Shown one piece after another: positions 8,920-18,458 of a DNA stretch of 64,000 nucleotides. Position 1 is the first letter of the stretch, and each line of letters starts with the position of its first letter. Source of the DNA: Aurantimonas sp. HBX-1 (GTDB taxonomy: Bacteria; Pseudomonadota; Alphaproteobacteria; Rhizobiales; Rhizobiaceae). The notes beneath the pieces are model-generated. The model saw nothing but the letters and a program-made list of their open reading frames with translations. It did no database searches and was not told where the DNA came from. The translations under genes and the position numbers were made by a program. The stretch lies in NCBI RefSeq assembly GCF_021391535.1, contig NZ_CP090066.1:1687501-1751500 (forward strand). The letters run 5' to 3'.

Positions 8920-9708
8920 ATGAGCAATGCCCTTCCGGCCCCCGATCCGTCGATGGACGAAATCCTCGCGTCCATCAAACGCATCATCGAGAGTGGGGAC
9001 GAGAAGATCGTCAGGCGGTCGCCGGCGAGTGGTGCGGCTGACGTCGAGGCGCCGCCGCTGCCCGCCGGCCTTGCCGGGGCGCCGGGACCTGCGGCGGAAA
9101 ATCTGCCCCATCCCGCCGCCGCCGGCGATCGGGGCGCGGCCTGGTGGCAGCCGCAGCGGCCGCCCGAGCCCGCCGACCAGGAAGAGATTTCCGCCTCGCA
9201 TCCCGGGAACGACCGGGTGCCCGAGGGCGTCGCGTCGGTCCGCCCTGGTGCGCCCGGCGAAACGCGGTTCGACGAGGACGCCTTCGAAACCGAGCTCGTC
9301 GGAATGATCAGCGACGGGGACGAGCGCGCCGACGCGGATTTGCCCGGCTCGCGGCAAGACGACGACATCGACGGGCCGGCGCGCTTCGCGGCTGCCAACA
9401 GCGACGAGGCGGGGCTGCGCCATTCGTCCCCGGCCGGCCTGGACGAGCCGCCGATCGTGGCGGCGCGGGCCCTCACGGAGCCAGCGACCCACCGCATCAT
9501 CTCCGAGGAGGCCGGCGCCCGTGTCGCCGCCTCGTTCGAAGACCTCTCCCGCGCCATCCGGGAGGACCAGATGCGGTCGGTGGAGGACGCGGTGCAGGAC
9601 ATGCTGCGCCCGATGCTGCAGGAATGGCTGGATGACAATCTGCCGCGGCTCGTCGAGCGGCTGGTGCGCGAGGAAATCGAGCGCGTCGCGACCGGCGGCC
9701 GCCGCTAG
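8920..9708 (+). CDS. popZ: PopZ-type DUF2497 pole-organising protein
   Basis: 262 residues. The start at 8920 is chosen over the in-frame ATG at 8905 because GGAG precedes it at proper spacing. The protein has the classic three-part PopZ plan. A short N-terminal helix (PDPSMDEILASIKRIIES, residues 8-25) recruits partners, a long acidic, proline-rich disordered linker follows, and a C-terminal helical oligomerisation region (about 205-262, with SVEDAVQDMLRPMLQEWLDD) ends it. PopZ forms a polar matrix that tethers the chromosome origin region and cell-cycle proteins. Its place directly upstream of valS is conserved in the order. Confidence 0.9.
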   Translation: MSNALPAPDPSMDEILASIKRIIESGDEKIVRRSPASGAADVEAPPLPAGLAGAPGPAAENLPHPAAAGDRGAAWWQPQRPPEPADQEEISASHPGNDRVPEGVASVRPGAPGETRFDEDAFETELVGMISDGDERADADLPGSRQDDDIDGPARFAAANSDEAGLRHSSPAGLDEPPIVAARALTEPATHRIISEEAGARVAASFEDLSRAIREDQMRSVEDAVQDMLRPMLQEWLDDNLPRLVERLVREEIERVATGGRR

Positions 9709-9830
9709 GCGACAGGCTCCGGCGGGGCGATCCCCGCGCGCTGCGCACCGCCCGTAGCGGCGGGCGCGTTGACAGTGCCGAAAGCGAGGCTGTAACCGGT
9801 GGCGACGCGCAACGCTCCCCCGGACACAGC

Positions 9831-12671
9831 ATGATCGAGAAAACCTACGACGCCGCGGCCATCGAGCCGCGCATTGCCCGATGCTGGGAAGACGCCCAGG
9901 CGTTCCGGGCCGGGGAGGGAGCAGCGGGAGGGGCGGAACCCTTCTCGATCGTCATTCCCCCGCCCAACGTCACCGGCTCCCTGCACATGGGCCATGCGCT
10001 CAACGACACGCTGCAGGACATCCTCGTGCGGTTCGAGCGGATGCGGGGCAAGAACGTGCTCTGGCAGCCGGGTCTCGATCATGCCGGCATCGCGACGCAG
10101 ATGGTCGTCGAGCGGCAGCTTGCCGAGCGGCAGGAACCGGGTCGCCGCGCGATGGGGCGCGAGGCCTTCATCGAGCGGGTCTGGCAGTGGAAGGGCGAGT
10201 CGGGCGGCGCCATCCTCGGCCAGCTGCGCCGGCTCGGGGCTTCCTGCGACTGGTCGCGCGAGCGCTTCACGATGGACGAGGGCCTGTCGAAGGCCGTCCT
10301 GCACGTCTTCGTCGAGCTCTACCGCAAGGGGCTGATCTACAAGGACAAGCGGCTGGTCAACTGGGACCCCAAGCTGCTGACCGCGATCTCCGACCTCGAG
10401 GTCGAGCAGAAGGAAGTGAAGGGCCATCTCTGGCACTTCCGCTATCCGCTCGCCGATGGCGTCACCTACGAACATCCCTACAACCTCGGCGCCGAAGGCG
10501 AGCGCGTCGCCTGGAAGCCGTCGGACGGCGAGCCGGCCGGCTACGAGACCCGCGACTATCTCGTCGTCGCGACCACCCGTCCGGAAACCATGCTCGGCGA
10601 CAGCGGCGTCGCGGTCCATCCGGATGATCCCCGCTATCGGGACCTGATCGGCAAGCACGTCATCCTGCCGCTGGTCGGCCGCCGCATCCCGATCGTCGGC
10701 GACGAGTATCCGGATCCGGAAGCCGGCACCGGCGCCGTCAAGATGACCCCGGCGCACGACTTCAACGACTTCGAGGTCGGCAAGCGCCACGATCTGGCGA
10801 AGATCAACGTCTTCACCACGGCCGCCGCCATCACGCTCGAGGACAACGACGCGTTCCTGGAAGGGCTGGAGCGCAGCGACGCGCTGGCCGGCACGATCGC
10901 CGAGCTCGACGGACTCGACCGCTTCGTCGCCCGCGAGCGCATCATGGTGATGATGGACGCGCTCGGGCTTCTCGACGGCGTCGAGGATCATCCGCACACC
11001 GTGCCGCACGGCGACCGCGGCGGCGTGCCGATCGAGCCGTTCCTCACCGACCAGTGGTATGTCGACGCCAAGACGCTGGCCGAACCGGCGATCGCCAGCG
11101 TGCGGGAGGGCCGCACCAAGTTCGTGCCGAAGAACTGGGAGAAGACGTATTTCGACTGGATGGAGAACATCCAGCCCTGGTGCATCTCCCGCCAGCTCTG
11201 GTGGGGACACCAGATCCCGGCGTGGTACGGGCCTGACGGCGAGATCTTCGTCGCCAGGACCGAAGAGGAGGCCGTCGCCGCCGCGCTCTCCCATTACGTC
11301 ACCAACGGAACGATCGAGGACGAGGAGGCCAGGGCCATGGCCGCCGATCCCGCCCGCCGCGACGGCTTCCTGCGCCGCGACGAGGACGTGCTCGACACCT
11401 GGTTCTCGTCGGCGCTGTGGCCGTTCTCGACGCTCGGCTGGCCGGACGAGACGCCGGAACTGGCGACCTACTACCCGACCAGCGTCCTCGTCACCGGCTT
11501 CGACATCATCTTCTTCTGGGTGGCGCGGATGATGATGATGGGCATCGAGTTCATGGGCGAGGAGCCGTTCCACACCGTCTACGTGCACGCGCTGGTGCGC
11601 GACAAGACCGGCGCCAAGATGTCGAAGTCGAAGGGCAACGTCGTCGATCCGCTGGAATTGATCGACGAATACGGCGCCGACGCGCTGCGCTTCACGCTGG
11701 CGATCATGGCGGCGCAGGGAAGGGACGTGAAGCTCGACACCCAGCGCATCGCCGGGTACCGGAACTTCGGCACCAAGCTGTGGAATGCCACGCGCTTCGC
11801 CGAGATGAACGGCGCGGTGCACGGCGCCTCGGTCGATCTGCAGGCGCTGACGCTGCCGCTCAACCGCTGGATCGTCACGGAACTTGCCAGGACCGCCGAG
11901 GAAACCAGTGCGGCGCTGGAAGCCTACCGGTTCAACGACGCCGCGGCGGCGCTTTACCGCTTCGTCTGGAACACCTTCTGCGACTGGTATGTCGAGCTCG
12001 CCAAGCCGGCGCTGGCGGCCGACGACGCTTCCGCCGCCGAGGTGCGGGCGGTCACCGGCATGGTGCTCGACCGGATCTTCGCGCTGCTGCACCCGTTCAT
12101 GCCCTTCGTCACGGAAGAACTCTGGGCGGCAACCGTCGACGGCAATCGCCCGCAGCTGCTCTGCCACACGCAATGGCCGGCGATCGACTTCGCCGATGCG
12201 GAGGCGGCCGACGACATCAACTGGCTGGTCGACCTGGTCAGCGAGATCCGTTCGGTCCGCTCCGAGATGAACGTGCCGGCGGGAGCCGAGGCGGCGCTGG
12301 TGGCGATCGGCGCCGACGCCATCGCCATGCAGCGGCTCGAACGGCATGGCGCGGCCCTGCAGCGGCTGGCGCGCGTCACCACGGTCTCGAATGCCGAGCA
12401 GGCACCGGAACAGGCGGCGCAGATCGTCGTCGGCGGTCTGACCTTCGCGCTGCCGCTCGCCGGGATGATCGACATCGCGGCCGAGCGGGCGCGGCTCGAA
12501 AAAGCCCGGGCCAAGGCGACCGCCGAGATCCGGCGCATCGACGGCAAGCTCTCGAACGAGCGCTTCGTCGCCAATGCCCCGGAAGAGGTGGTCGCCCAGG
12601 AGCGGGAGAAGCAGGCGGAGTATCGGGCCGAGGAAGAGAAGCTGTCGGCTGCGCTCGAACGCCTGCGCTGA
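9831..12671 (+). CDS. valS: Valyl-tRNA synthetase
   Basis: Class I aminoacyl-tRNA synthetase that charges tRNA-Val and edits mischarged threonine. The 946-residue length is normal. The HIGH-type motif is HMGH at residues 52-55, preceded by PPPNVTGSL; the KMSKS motif is at residues 596-600. The anticodon-binding domain follows, and the last 65 residues form the positively charged coiled coil typical of ValRS (AERARLEKARAKATAEIRRI). It is 122 bases from popZ and followed by a strong hairpin. No leader-peptide or T-box structure was recognised upstream. Confidence 0.97.
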   Translation: MIEKTYDAAAIEPRIARCWEDAQAFRAGEGAAGGAEPFSIVIPPPNVTGSLHMGHALNDTLQDILVRFERMRGKNVLWQPGLDHAGIATQMVVERQLAERQEPGRRAMGREAFIERVWQWKGESGGAILGQLRRLGASCDWSRERFTMDEGLSKAVLHVFVELYRKGLIYKDKRLVNWDPKLLTAISDLEVEQKEVKGHLWHFRYPLADGVTYEHPYNLGAEGERVAWKPSDGEPAGYETRDYLVVATTRPETMLGDSGVAVHPDDPRYRDLIGKHVILPLVGRRIPIVGDEYPDPEAGTGAVKMTPAHDFNDFEVGKRHDLAKINVFTTAAAITLEDNDAFLEGLERSDALAGTIAELDGLDRFVARERIMVMMDALGLLDGVEDHPHTVPHGDRGGVPIEPFLTDQWYVDAKTLAEPAIASVREGRTKFVPKNWEKTYFDWMENIQPWCISRQLWWGHQIPAWYGPDGEIFVARTEEEAVAAALSHYVTNGTIEDEEARAMAADPARRDGFLRRDEDVLDTWFSSALWPFSTLGWPDETPELATYYPTSVLVTGFDIIFFWVARMMMMGIEFMGEEPFHTVYVHALVRDKTGAKMSKSKGNVVDPLELIDEYGADALRFTLAIMAAQGRDVKLDTQRIAGYRNFGTKLWNATRFAEMNGAVHGASVDLQALTLPLNRWIVTELARTAEETSAALEAYRFNDAAAALYRFVWNTFCDWYVELAKPALAADDASAAEVRAVTGMVLDRIFALLHPFMPFVTEELWAATVDGNRPQLLCHTQWPAIDFADAEAADDINWLVDLVSEIRSVRSEMNVPAGAEAALVAIGADAIAMQRLERHGAALQRLARVTTVSNAEQAPEQAAQIVVGGLTFALPLAGMIDIAAERARLEKARAKATAEIRRIDGKLSNERFVANAPEEVVAQEREKQAEYRAEEEKLSAALERLR

Positions 12672-12989
12672 CGGAGTCGGGCCCCGACCGTGTCACAGTT
12701 TTGACACGGTCGGGGCAGGATCGGCGTCGGTTTCGCTCCGTACGTCGATGAGGCGGCAGACTCGCCGGGGACTGCCCGGCATCGGCCGAGGTCCTGCGGT
12801 CCAAACAAATCAACCGGTTATAGAGATGGATGCGCTCCCGAAGTGCTCGGGAGGCGCTGTTGCACGTCTGCCGCAAATGTGGCGGGCGCGTAACGAACCG
12901 TATTTCCGAAGGACTTTTTCTCGTTTACGTTTGCGTCAACTGCTGATGGGCGGAGGCGCACGGCAGAGAAAATGTGTGAGGGGGAAACT
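12672..12989. other. Intergenic region between valS and the FadL-type porin gene
   Basis: About 318 bases without a gene. It holds the 15-bp valS hairpin (12681-12716) and a second stem-loop at 12833-12858: a 10-bp arm with one bulged base, whose descending arm contains CGGGAG. The downstream half contains the porin ribosome site GAGGGG near 12978. No confident promoter could be assigned. Confidence 0.6.
12681..12716 (+). terminator. Probable transcription terminator hairpin after valS
   Basis: A perfect 15-bp inverted repeat (12681-12695 with 12702-12716) around a 6-base loop, beginning 10 bases after the valS stop. There is no T-run, so it may act as a Rho-assisted terminator or 3'-end stabiliser rather than a classical intrinsic terminator. 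Confidence 0.55.
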
Positions 12990-14402
12990 ATGCCACATTT
13001 CCGCATGATGATGACCGGCGCAGCGTTCGCGACGATCGCGCTGTCCTCGACGGCCCTGGCCGGAGGCTTTCAGCGCGGTACCGCCGACACCGACATACTG
13101 TACGAGCCCGGCACGTTCAGCATGCGGTCCGGCCTGACCTACGTGACGCCGCAGCGTGGTTTCGACTCGGTCAACGGCGTCAGCGGCGACTTCGGCGACT
13201 ACACCGGAAACTACTCCATACCCTCCTTCGCCGTCGGATTTGGCGGTGAGATGTTCGGCTGCGCCGGCACCTACACCGAGTCCTTCGCGGCCACCGCCGA
13301 CTACAGCGACACGCTCGATGGCGCCCTGCCGCGGCAGGTGAGCTCCACCCAGAGCACTTCGAACGCCGACCGTCTCAACTTTACCGGCGCGACCGCGACG
13401 TCCCGCACCCGCACGATCGGCTTCGACTCCAACGAGTTCGGCCTGACCTGCCGGGTCAGCTACACGGCCGACATCGGCCGGGTCAGCCTGCTCGGTGGCG
13501 TGTTCGCCGAGGACTTCAATTTCGACGGTTCCAGCTACGGCTTCCGCAACCTGAACGGCGCTTTCGCGGCGTCCGGTGCTCAGGGCAGGTTGCTGGTCGG
13601 CGGCCTCACAACCTTCGTTCCTGGCGCGCAGGTGACGCTTCCGAGCCTCGTCGAAGTCGATTCGCGCGGCGGCTACAAGGCCGGCTACCGCATCGGCCTG
13701 GCCTACGAGAAGCCGGAGATCGCGCTGCGCGCCCAGGTGCTCTACCGGTCGGAGGTCAAGCATGACGACGTGACCGGTACCGGTACCGTCACCATCCTGG
13801 ACACGGCCTACGCCTCGCTCAACGGCCAGCGCGTCTCGATCCCGCAGCTCGACGGGCTGATCGCGGCGGCGGGCCGCGGCGCCGGCGCCATTCCGGGCCG
13901 GGTCATCGACGTCGAGTCGAGCCTCAACGAGGCGATCAGCCCGCAGAGCCTCTACATCAACGCCCAGACCGGCATCGCCGAAGGCACACTGCTGCTCGCC
14001 TCGTTCCGCTGGACGGACTGGAGCACCAACGGCTCGGTCGTCAGCACGATCTACAGCCCCGAGACCGGTACGTCCTCGAGCTACTCGCCGTATAACTGGC
14101 GCGATGGCTACACCGCATCGATCGGCATCGGCCGGGCTTTCAACGAGGAGATCTCGGGCGCCGTATCGCTGGGCTACGACCGCGGCGTGTCGACCGGTTC
14201 GGAAACCACCTATACCGACCTCTACACGGTGTCCGCCGGCGTCTCGTTCAAGGCCAACAAGTGGAGCGAAATCCGCTTCGGCGGCCTGGTCGGCTACTGG
14301 ACCGATGGCGACCAGTCGATTGCGGACGGCGCCTACTACGACGGTACGGTCGGCGAGGATATCGTGCTCGGCGGCAGCGCTTCGCTCAAGTTCACCTTCT
14401 GA
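12990..14402 (+). CDS. OMPP1/FadL/TodX family outer-membrane transporter
   Basis: Outer-membrane beta-barrel of the FadL family, which takes up long-chain fatty acids or other hydrophobic compounds. The ATG at 12990 follows GAGGGGG at good spacing and gives 470 residues with a signal peptide ending ALA before GGFQRG. The protein is rich in alternating aromatic and polar beta-strand sequence and ends in FTF, with the terminal phenylalanine needed for barrel assembly. The N-terminal segment (GGFQRGTADTDILYEPG) matches alphaproteobacterial OMPP1 proteins. The substrate is unknown. Confidence 0.82.
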   Translation: MPHFRMMMTGAAFATIALSSTALAGGFQRGTADTDILYEPGTFSMRSGLTYVTPQRGFDSVNGVSGDFGDYTGNYSIPSFAVGFGGEMFGCAGTYTESFAATADYSDTLDGALPRQVSSTQSTSNADRLNFTGATATSRTRTIGFDSNEFGLTCRVSYTADIGRVSLLGGVFAEDFNFDGSSYGFRNLNGAFAASGAQGRLLVGGLTTFVPGAQVTLPSLVEVDSRGGYKAGYRIGLAYEKPEIALRAQVLYRSEVKHDDVTGTGTVTILDTAYASLNGQRVSIPQLDGLIAAAGRGAGAIPGRVIDVESSLNEAISPQSLYINAQTGIAEGTLLLASFRWTDWSTNGSVVSTIYSPETGTSSSYSPYNWRDGYTASIGIGRAFNEEISGAVSLGYDRGVSTGSETTYTDLYTVSAGVSFKANKWSEIRFGGLVGYWTDGDQSIADGAYYDGTVGEDIVLGGSASLKFTF

Positions 14403-14436
14403 GCTTACGACCCCGGATCGATCCGGGGGGTCAACG

Positions 14437-14468
14437 AAGGGGCGCGTTTCCGGACGCGCCCCTTTCGC
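14437..14468 (+). terminator. Intrinsic-type terminator after the FadL-type porin gene
   Basis: An 11-bp GC-rich stem (AAGGGGCGCGT with its complement, 14437-14447 and 14454-14464) with a 6-base loop, followed by a short T-containing tail. It sits 35 bases after the porin stop codon. Confidence 0.7.
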
Positions 14469-14650
14469 GTTCAAGGTTCCGCCTTCGTTCCAGGAAAAGG
14501 CCGATGTGTGATCGGCGCAACACTATTGCAACCGTGCATCCCCTATAGTCCCGAACGGGAAAACCCGCCCCGTTACCGCCACAAAACGCCGTCACCCCGG
14601 ACGGAGCGCGGAGGTGCGGCTCGGTGCTTCGTGAAGAGTTGGGAGAGACC

Positions 14651-16375
14651 ATGGACGCGCACACATTCGACAAGAAGAACCTGCCCAGCCGTCACGTCAC
14701 GGAAGGGCCGTCGCGCGCCCCGCATCGCTCCTATCTCTATGCAATGGGCCTGACCAAGGAAGAGATTCACCAGCCGCTGGTGGGTGTCGCTTCCTGCTGG
14801 AACGAGGCCGCCCCCTGCAACATCTCGCTGATGCGCCAGGCCCAGGTGGTCAAGAAGGGCGTTGCCGCGGCCCGCGGCACGCCGCGCGAATTCTGCACGA
14901 TCACCGTCACCGACGGCATCGCCATGGGCCACCAGGGCATGAAGGCCTCGCTGGTGTCGCGCGACCTGATCGCCGATTCGGTCGAGCTGACGATGCGCGG
15001 CCATGCCTATGACGCGCTGGTCGGCCTGGCCGGCTGCGACAAGTCGCTGCCGGGCATGATGATGGCGATGGTCCGCCTCAACGTGCCGTCGGTGTTCATC
15101 TATGGCGGGTCGATCCTGCCGGGGAACTTCCGCGGCCAGCAGGTCACGGTCCAGGACATCTTCGAGGCGGTCGGCAAGCACTCCGTCGGCGACATGAATG
15201 ATGCCGATCTCGACGAGATCGAGCAGGTCGCGTGCCCCTCCGCCGGCTCCTGCGGCGCCCAGTTCACCGCCAACACGATGGCGACCGTCGCCGAGGCGAT
15301 CGGCCTGGCGCTGCCCTATTCCTGCGGCGCGCCGGCCCCGTACGAGATTCGCGACAAGTTCTGCTACGCCTCCGGCGAGATCGTCATGGAGCTGCTGGCC
15401 CGCAACATCCGGCCGCGCGACATCGTCACCCGCAAGGCGCTGGAGAACGCTGCCGCCGTGGTGGCGGCGACCGGTGGCTCGACCAACGGTGCGCTGCACC
15501 TGCCGGCCATCGCGCATGAATGCGGCATCGAGTTCGACCTGTTCGACGTCGCCGAGATCTTCAAGAAGACCCCGTACATCGCGGACCTGAAGCCGGGCGG
15601 CAAATACGTCGCCAAGGACATGTTCGAGGCGGGCGGCATCCCGCTGCTGATGAAGACCATGCTCGAGCACGGCTATCTGCACGGCGACTGCATGACCGTG
15701 ACCGGCCGCACCATCGCCGAGAACATGGAAAAGGTCGCCTGGAACCCGCACCAGGACGTCGTCCGCGAAGCCAACAACCCGATCACCGTGACCGGCGGCG
15801 TGGTCGGCCTGAAGGGCAACCTCGCCAGCGACGGCGCGATCGTGAAGGTCGCCGGCATGAAGAACCTGCGCTTCTCCGGCCCGGCCCGCTGCTTCGATTC
15901 GGAAGAGGCCTGCTACGAGGCCGTCTCCAAGCGCGACTACAAGGAAGGCGAGGTGCTGGTCATCCGCTATGAGGGACCGAAGGGCGGCCCCGGCATGCGC
16001 GAGATGCTGTCGACCACTGCGGCCCTCTACGGGCAGGGGATGGGCGACAAGGTCGCGCTGATCACCGACGGGCGCTTCTCCGGCGCAACGCGCGGCTTCT
16101 GCATCGGCCATGTCGGGCCGGAAGCCGCGGTCGGCGGTCCGATCGGCCTGCTGCGCGACGGCGACATCATCACCATCGATGCGGTCGAGGGCACGCTTGA
16201 CGTTGAGCTCTCGGATGACGAATTGAAGCTGCGCGCCGACGCCTGGCAGCCGCGTGAGACGGACTACCAGTCGGGCGCCATCTGGAAATATGCCCAGCAG
16301 GTCGGGACGGCCCGCAAGGGTGCGGTGACGCACCCCGGCGCTGCCGCAGAAAAGCATTGCTATGCGGATCTCTAG
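14651..16375 (+). CDS. ilvD: Dihydroxy-acid dehydratase
   Basis: Iron-sulphur enzyme of isoleucine, valine and pantothenate biosynthesis; it dehydrates 2,3-dihydroxy acids to 2-oxo acids. The start at 14651 has a strong ribosome site (GGGAGAG) and gives MDAHTFDKKNLPSRH, the usual N-terminus in this order. The 574-residue protein carries the conserved cysteines at about 49/56 (SCWNEAAPC), 129 (GCDKSLPG) and 201 (SAGSCGAQ), plus the C-terminal TDGRFSGATRGFCIGH. Its last 14 bases overlap the start of exoR in a different frame. Confidence 0.96.
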   Translation: MDAHTFDKKNLPSRHVTEGPSRAPHRSYLYAMGLTKEEIHQPLVGVASCWNEAAPCNISLMRQAQVVKKGVAAARGTPREFCTITVTDGIAMGHQGMKASLVSRDLIADSVELTMRGHAYDALVGLAGCDKSLPGMMMAMVRLNVPSVFIYGGSILPGNFRGQQVTVQDIFEAVGKHSVGDMNDADLDEIEQVACPSAGSCGAQFTANTMATVAEAIGLALPYSCGAPAPYEIRDKFCYASGEIVMELLARNIRPRDIVTRKALENAAAVVAATGGSTNGALHLPAIAHECGIEFDLFDVAEIFKKTPYIADLKPGGKYVAKDMFEAGGIPLLMKTMLEHGYLHGDCMTVTGRTIAENMEKVAWNPHQDVVREANNPITVTGGVVGLKGNLASDGAIVKVAGMKNLRFSGPARCFDSEEACYEAVSKRDYKEGEVLVIRYEGPKGGPGMREMLSTTAALYGQGMGDKVALITDGRFSGATRGFCIGHVGPEAAVGGPIGLLRDGDIITIDAVEGTLDVELSDDELKLRADAWQPRETDYQSGAIWKYAQQVGTARKGAVTHPGAAAEKHCYADL

Positions 16376-17198
16376 AAGAATAGCTCTCTCGGCGTCGTTC
16401 GCCGGTGCGGTCCTGTTTTCGGCGGGTGGCGCTCTGGCGCTCGACCCGGCGGCCCGGGTGAATCCGGATGCGGGGACGCTGGAGCTGTTCTCCTTCGGCT
16501 TCAAGGCCTATCAGCGCGGCGAGAAGCTCGAGGCCTTCGAGGCGCTGCGCTATGCGGCGGACAAGGGCCATCCCGGCGCCCGCTGGAAGCTCGGCAAGAT
16601 GTACGCCGACGGCGATGGCGTCCCCGAGAACGACTACGAGGCGTTCAAGATCTTCGAACAGATCGTCCGCGACCAGGACGAGGACGGCGGCAGCTACACC
16701 AACGCCGCCTATGTCTCGAGCGCCGTGGTGGCGCTCGGCGACTACCTGCGGCGTGGCATTCCCAAGACGCCGGTCGCGGCGGACCTGCCGCGCGCGCGAC
16801 AGTTCTACTTCCACGCGGCCTCGTTCTTCGGCGATCCCAAGGCGCAGTTCGAGCTCGGCCGGATGATCCTGCGCGGCGAAGGCGGCAAGGCCGATGCCCG
16901 CCAGGCGGCGCGCTGGCTGAAGCTTGCGGCCGAGAAGGGCCATGTCGGGGCGAGGGCGCTGCTCGGCTACCTGTTGTTCGACGGGCAGCAGATCGCACTG
17001 CCGGCGCAGCCGGTGCAGGGGCTCGGCATGCTGACCATGGCGCTGAAAAGTGCTTCGCCGGCCGATGCGCAGTGGATCCGCCCGCTGCAGGAAGAGGTGT
17101 TCTCGATGGCATCGGAAGCCGATCGCCGCACGGCGCTCGCCTATGCGGAGCAGCAGATGGCCTCGGCAGGTGAGGCAGCGTCGGTCGCCAAGAACTGA
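16362..17198 (+). CDS. exoR: ExoR-like periplasmic regulator with Sel1/TPR-like repeats
   Basis: 278-residue exported protein whose N-terminus is a signal peptide (MRISRRIALSASF..., cleavage near ALA-LDP). The body contains Sel1-type repeats such as HPGARWKLGKMYADGDGVP and NFGNPEAQFELGR-like FFGDPKAQFELGRMILRGEGG. In rhizobia ExoR binds and restrains the ExoS sensor kinase of the ExoS-ChvI system, which controls exopolysaccharide, motility and envelope stress. The neighbouring xthA (convergent) matches the gene order around rhizobial exoR. The start lies 14 bases inside ilvD and has only a weak ribosome site, suggesting coupling to ilvD translation. Confidence 0.8.
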   Translation: MRISRRIALSASFAGAVLFSAGGALALDPAARVNPDAGTLELFSFGFKAYQRGEKLEAFEALRYAADKGHPGARWKLGKMYADGDGVPENDYEAFKIFEQIVRDQDEDGGSYTNAAYVSSAVVALGDYLRRGIPKTPVAADLPRARQFYFHAASFFGDPKAQFELGRMILRGEGGKADARQAARWLKLAAEKGHVGARALLGYLLFDGQQIALPAQPVQGLGMLTMALKSASPADAQWIRPLQEEVFSMASEADRRTALAYAEQQMASAGEAASVAKN

Positions 17199-17223
17199 CG
17201 GCCGGGCTCTCGTCCGGCTGTCG

Positions 17224-18003
17224 TCAGGCGAGTTCGATCATCACCGGCACGTGGTCGGATGGCTTTTCCCAGCCGCGGACGTGGCTGTCGATGCCGGCTG
17301 ATACGAGGCGCGCCTGCGCCTCCGGCGAGAGCAGCAGGTGGTCGATGCGGATGCCGTTGTTCTTCTGCCAGGCTCCGGCCTGATAATCCCAGAACGTATA
17401 GGTCCCGGCTGCATCGGTCGTCGCCCGGATCGCGTCGGCGAGCCCGAGATTGAGGAGACGCCGGTAGGCCGCCCGGGTCTCCGGCTGGAACAGCGCGTCG
17501 TCGCGCCACGCCGCGGGATTGGACGCGTCCGCCGGCTCCGGGATGACGTTGTAGTCGCCGGCGAGGACCAGCAGTTCCTCGCGTGCCAGCGATGCCTTGG
17601 CGTGGGTCTCCAGCCGCTCCATCCAGGCGAGCTTGTAGGCGAACTTGTCCGTGCCGATCGGATTGCCGTTCGGCAGATACAGCGACGCGACCCGCAAGGG
17701 CTGGCCCGCGTAGTCCCAGACTCCCTCGATGAAGCGCGAATGCTCGTCCGCCGTGTCGCCGGGCAGGCGGGGCTCGATCGACAGCGGCTTCTGCTTCGAC
17801 AGCAGCGCGACGCCGTTGAAGCCCTTCTGGCCGTGCGTCTCGACATGGTAGCCGAGCGCCTCGATCGGCTCCCGCGGGAAGGTCTCGTCGACGCTCTTGA
17901 TCTCCTGCAGGCAGGCGATGTCGGGCGAGCGCGCGGCGAGCCACGCGGTCAGGCCGTCAATGCGCGCCTTGACGCCATTGATGTTCCAGGTGGCGATGAT
18001 CAC
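17224..18003 (-). CDS. xthA: Exodeoxyribonuclease III
   Basis: DNA-repair AP endonuclease and 3'-5' exonuclease of the Mg-dependent EEP family, 259 residues, normal length. Metal-binding and catalytic motifs are visible: WNINGVKAR (N7), LQEIKS (E34), GDYNVIPEPAD (D and N) and the terminal SDHVPVMIEL with the catalytic D-H pair. It lies 7 bases downstream of erpA on the same strand, so the two are probably co-transcribed, and it converges on exoR. Confidence 0.95.
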   Translation of the reverse strand: MIIATWNINGVKARIDGLTAWLAARSPDIACLQEIKSVDETFPREPIEALGYHVETHGQKGFNGVALLSKQKPLSIEPRLPGDTADEHSRFIEGVWDYAGQPLRVASLYLPNGNPIGTDKFAYKLAWMERLETHAKASLAREELLVLAGDYNVIPEPADASNPAAWRDDALFQPETRAAYRRLLNLGLADAIRATTDAAGTYTFWDYQAGAWQKNNGIRIDHLLLSPEAQARLVSAGIDSHVRGWEKPSDHVPVMIELA

Positions 18004-18010
18004 CGGCGCG

Positions 18011-18352
18011 TCAGACCGAGAAGCTGGTGCCGCAGCCGCAGGCGGCGACCGCGTTGGGATTGCGGATCTGGAAGGACTGTCCCATCAGGTCGTCGACGAA
18101 ATCGACCACCGAGCCTTCGAGATAGGCCAGCGATACCTGGTCGATCAGCACCCGGGCGCCGTCGCGCTCGAGCACGAGGTCGTCCTCCTCGCGCTCGCGC
18201 GTCAGGTCGTATTTGTAGGAGAAGCCGGAACAGCCGCCTCCCTCTACCGATATGCGCAGCGAGTCGGCGTCCGCGCTGCGCGCGAGAATCGCCGCGATGC
18301 GCCGGGCGGCATTATCGGAAATCGTCACGGGTAAGGTGGCGGTGTCGCTCAT
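18011..18352 (-). CDS. erpA: Iron-sulphur cluster insertion protein ErpA (A-type carrier)
   Basis: 113-residue HesB/IscA/ErpA family protein that hands [4Fe-4S] or [2Fe-2S] clusters to apoproteins. The three ligand cysteines are present: C41 in GGGCSGFSY, and C105 and C107 in the C-terminal ACGCGTSF. The start is the ATG at 18352. It is divergent from dgt with about 106 bases between them, and followed by xthA. Assignment to ErpA rather than IscA or SufA rests on genomic context. Confidence 0.9.
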   Translation of the reverse strand: MSDTATLPVTISDNAARRIAAILARSADADSLRISVEGGGCSGFSYKYDLTREREEDDLVLERDGARVLIDQVSLAYLEGSVVDFVDDLMGQSFQIRNPNAVAACGCGTSFSV

Positions 18353-18458
18353 CTGGCAAATCGGCGCAGCGGCTCACGCCGGCGCCGCTCCTTGTTCGCG
18401 GGCTCTTCCCTAAGTATGGACCGGGGAGAGGCCGGTCAATCGGGACACATCGTTTCCC

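Noticed and set aside
9705..12347. Open frame of 880 codons on the minus strand
   Set aside because: Antisense to valS, with the biased composition of a shadow frame and no recognisable domain.
12701..12706. TTGACA as a -35 element for the FadL-type porin gene
   Set aside because: It is the descending arm of the 15-bp valS hairpin, and no -10 element lies at a suitable distance.
14526..14549. Promoter for ilvD from TTGCAA and TATAGT
   Set aside because: TATAGT (14544-14549) is a good -10, but TTGCAA is only 12 bases away and no other -35 is convincing, so no promoter was annotated.
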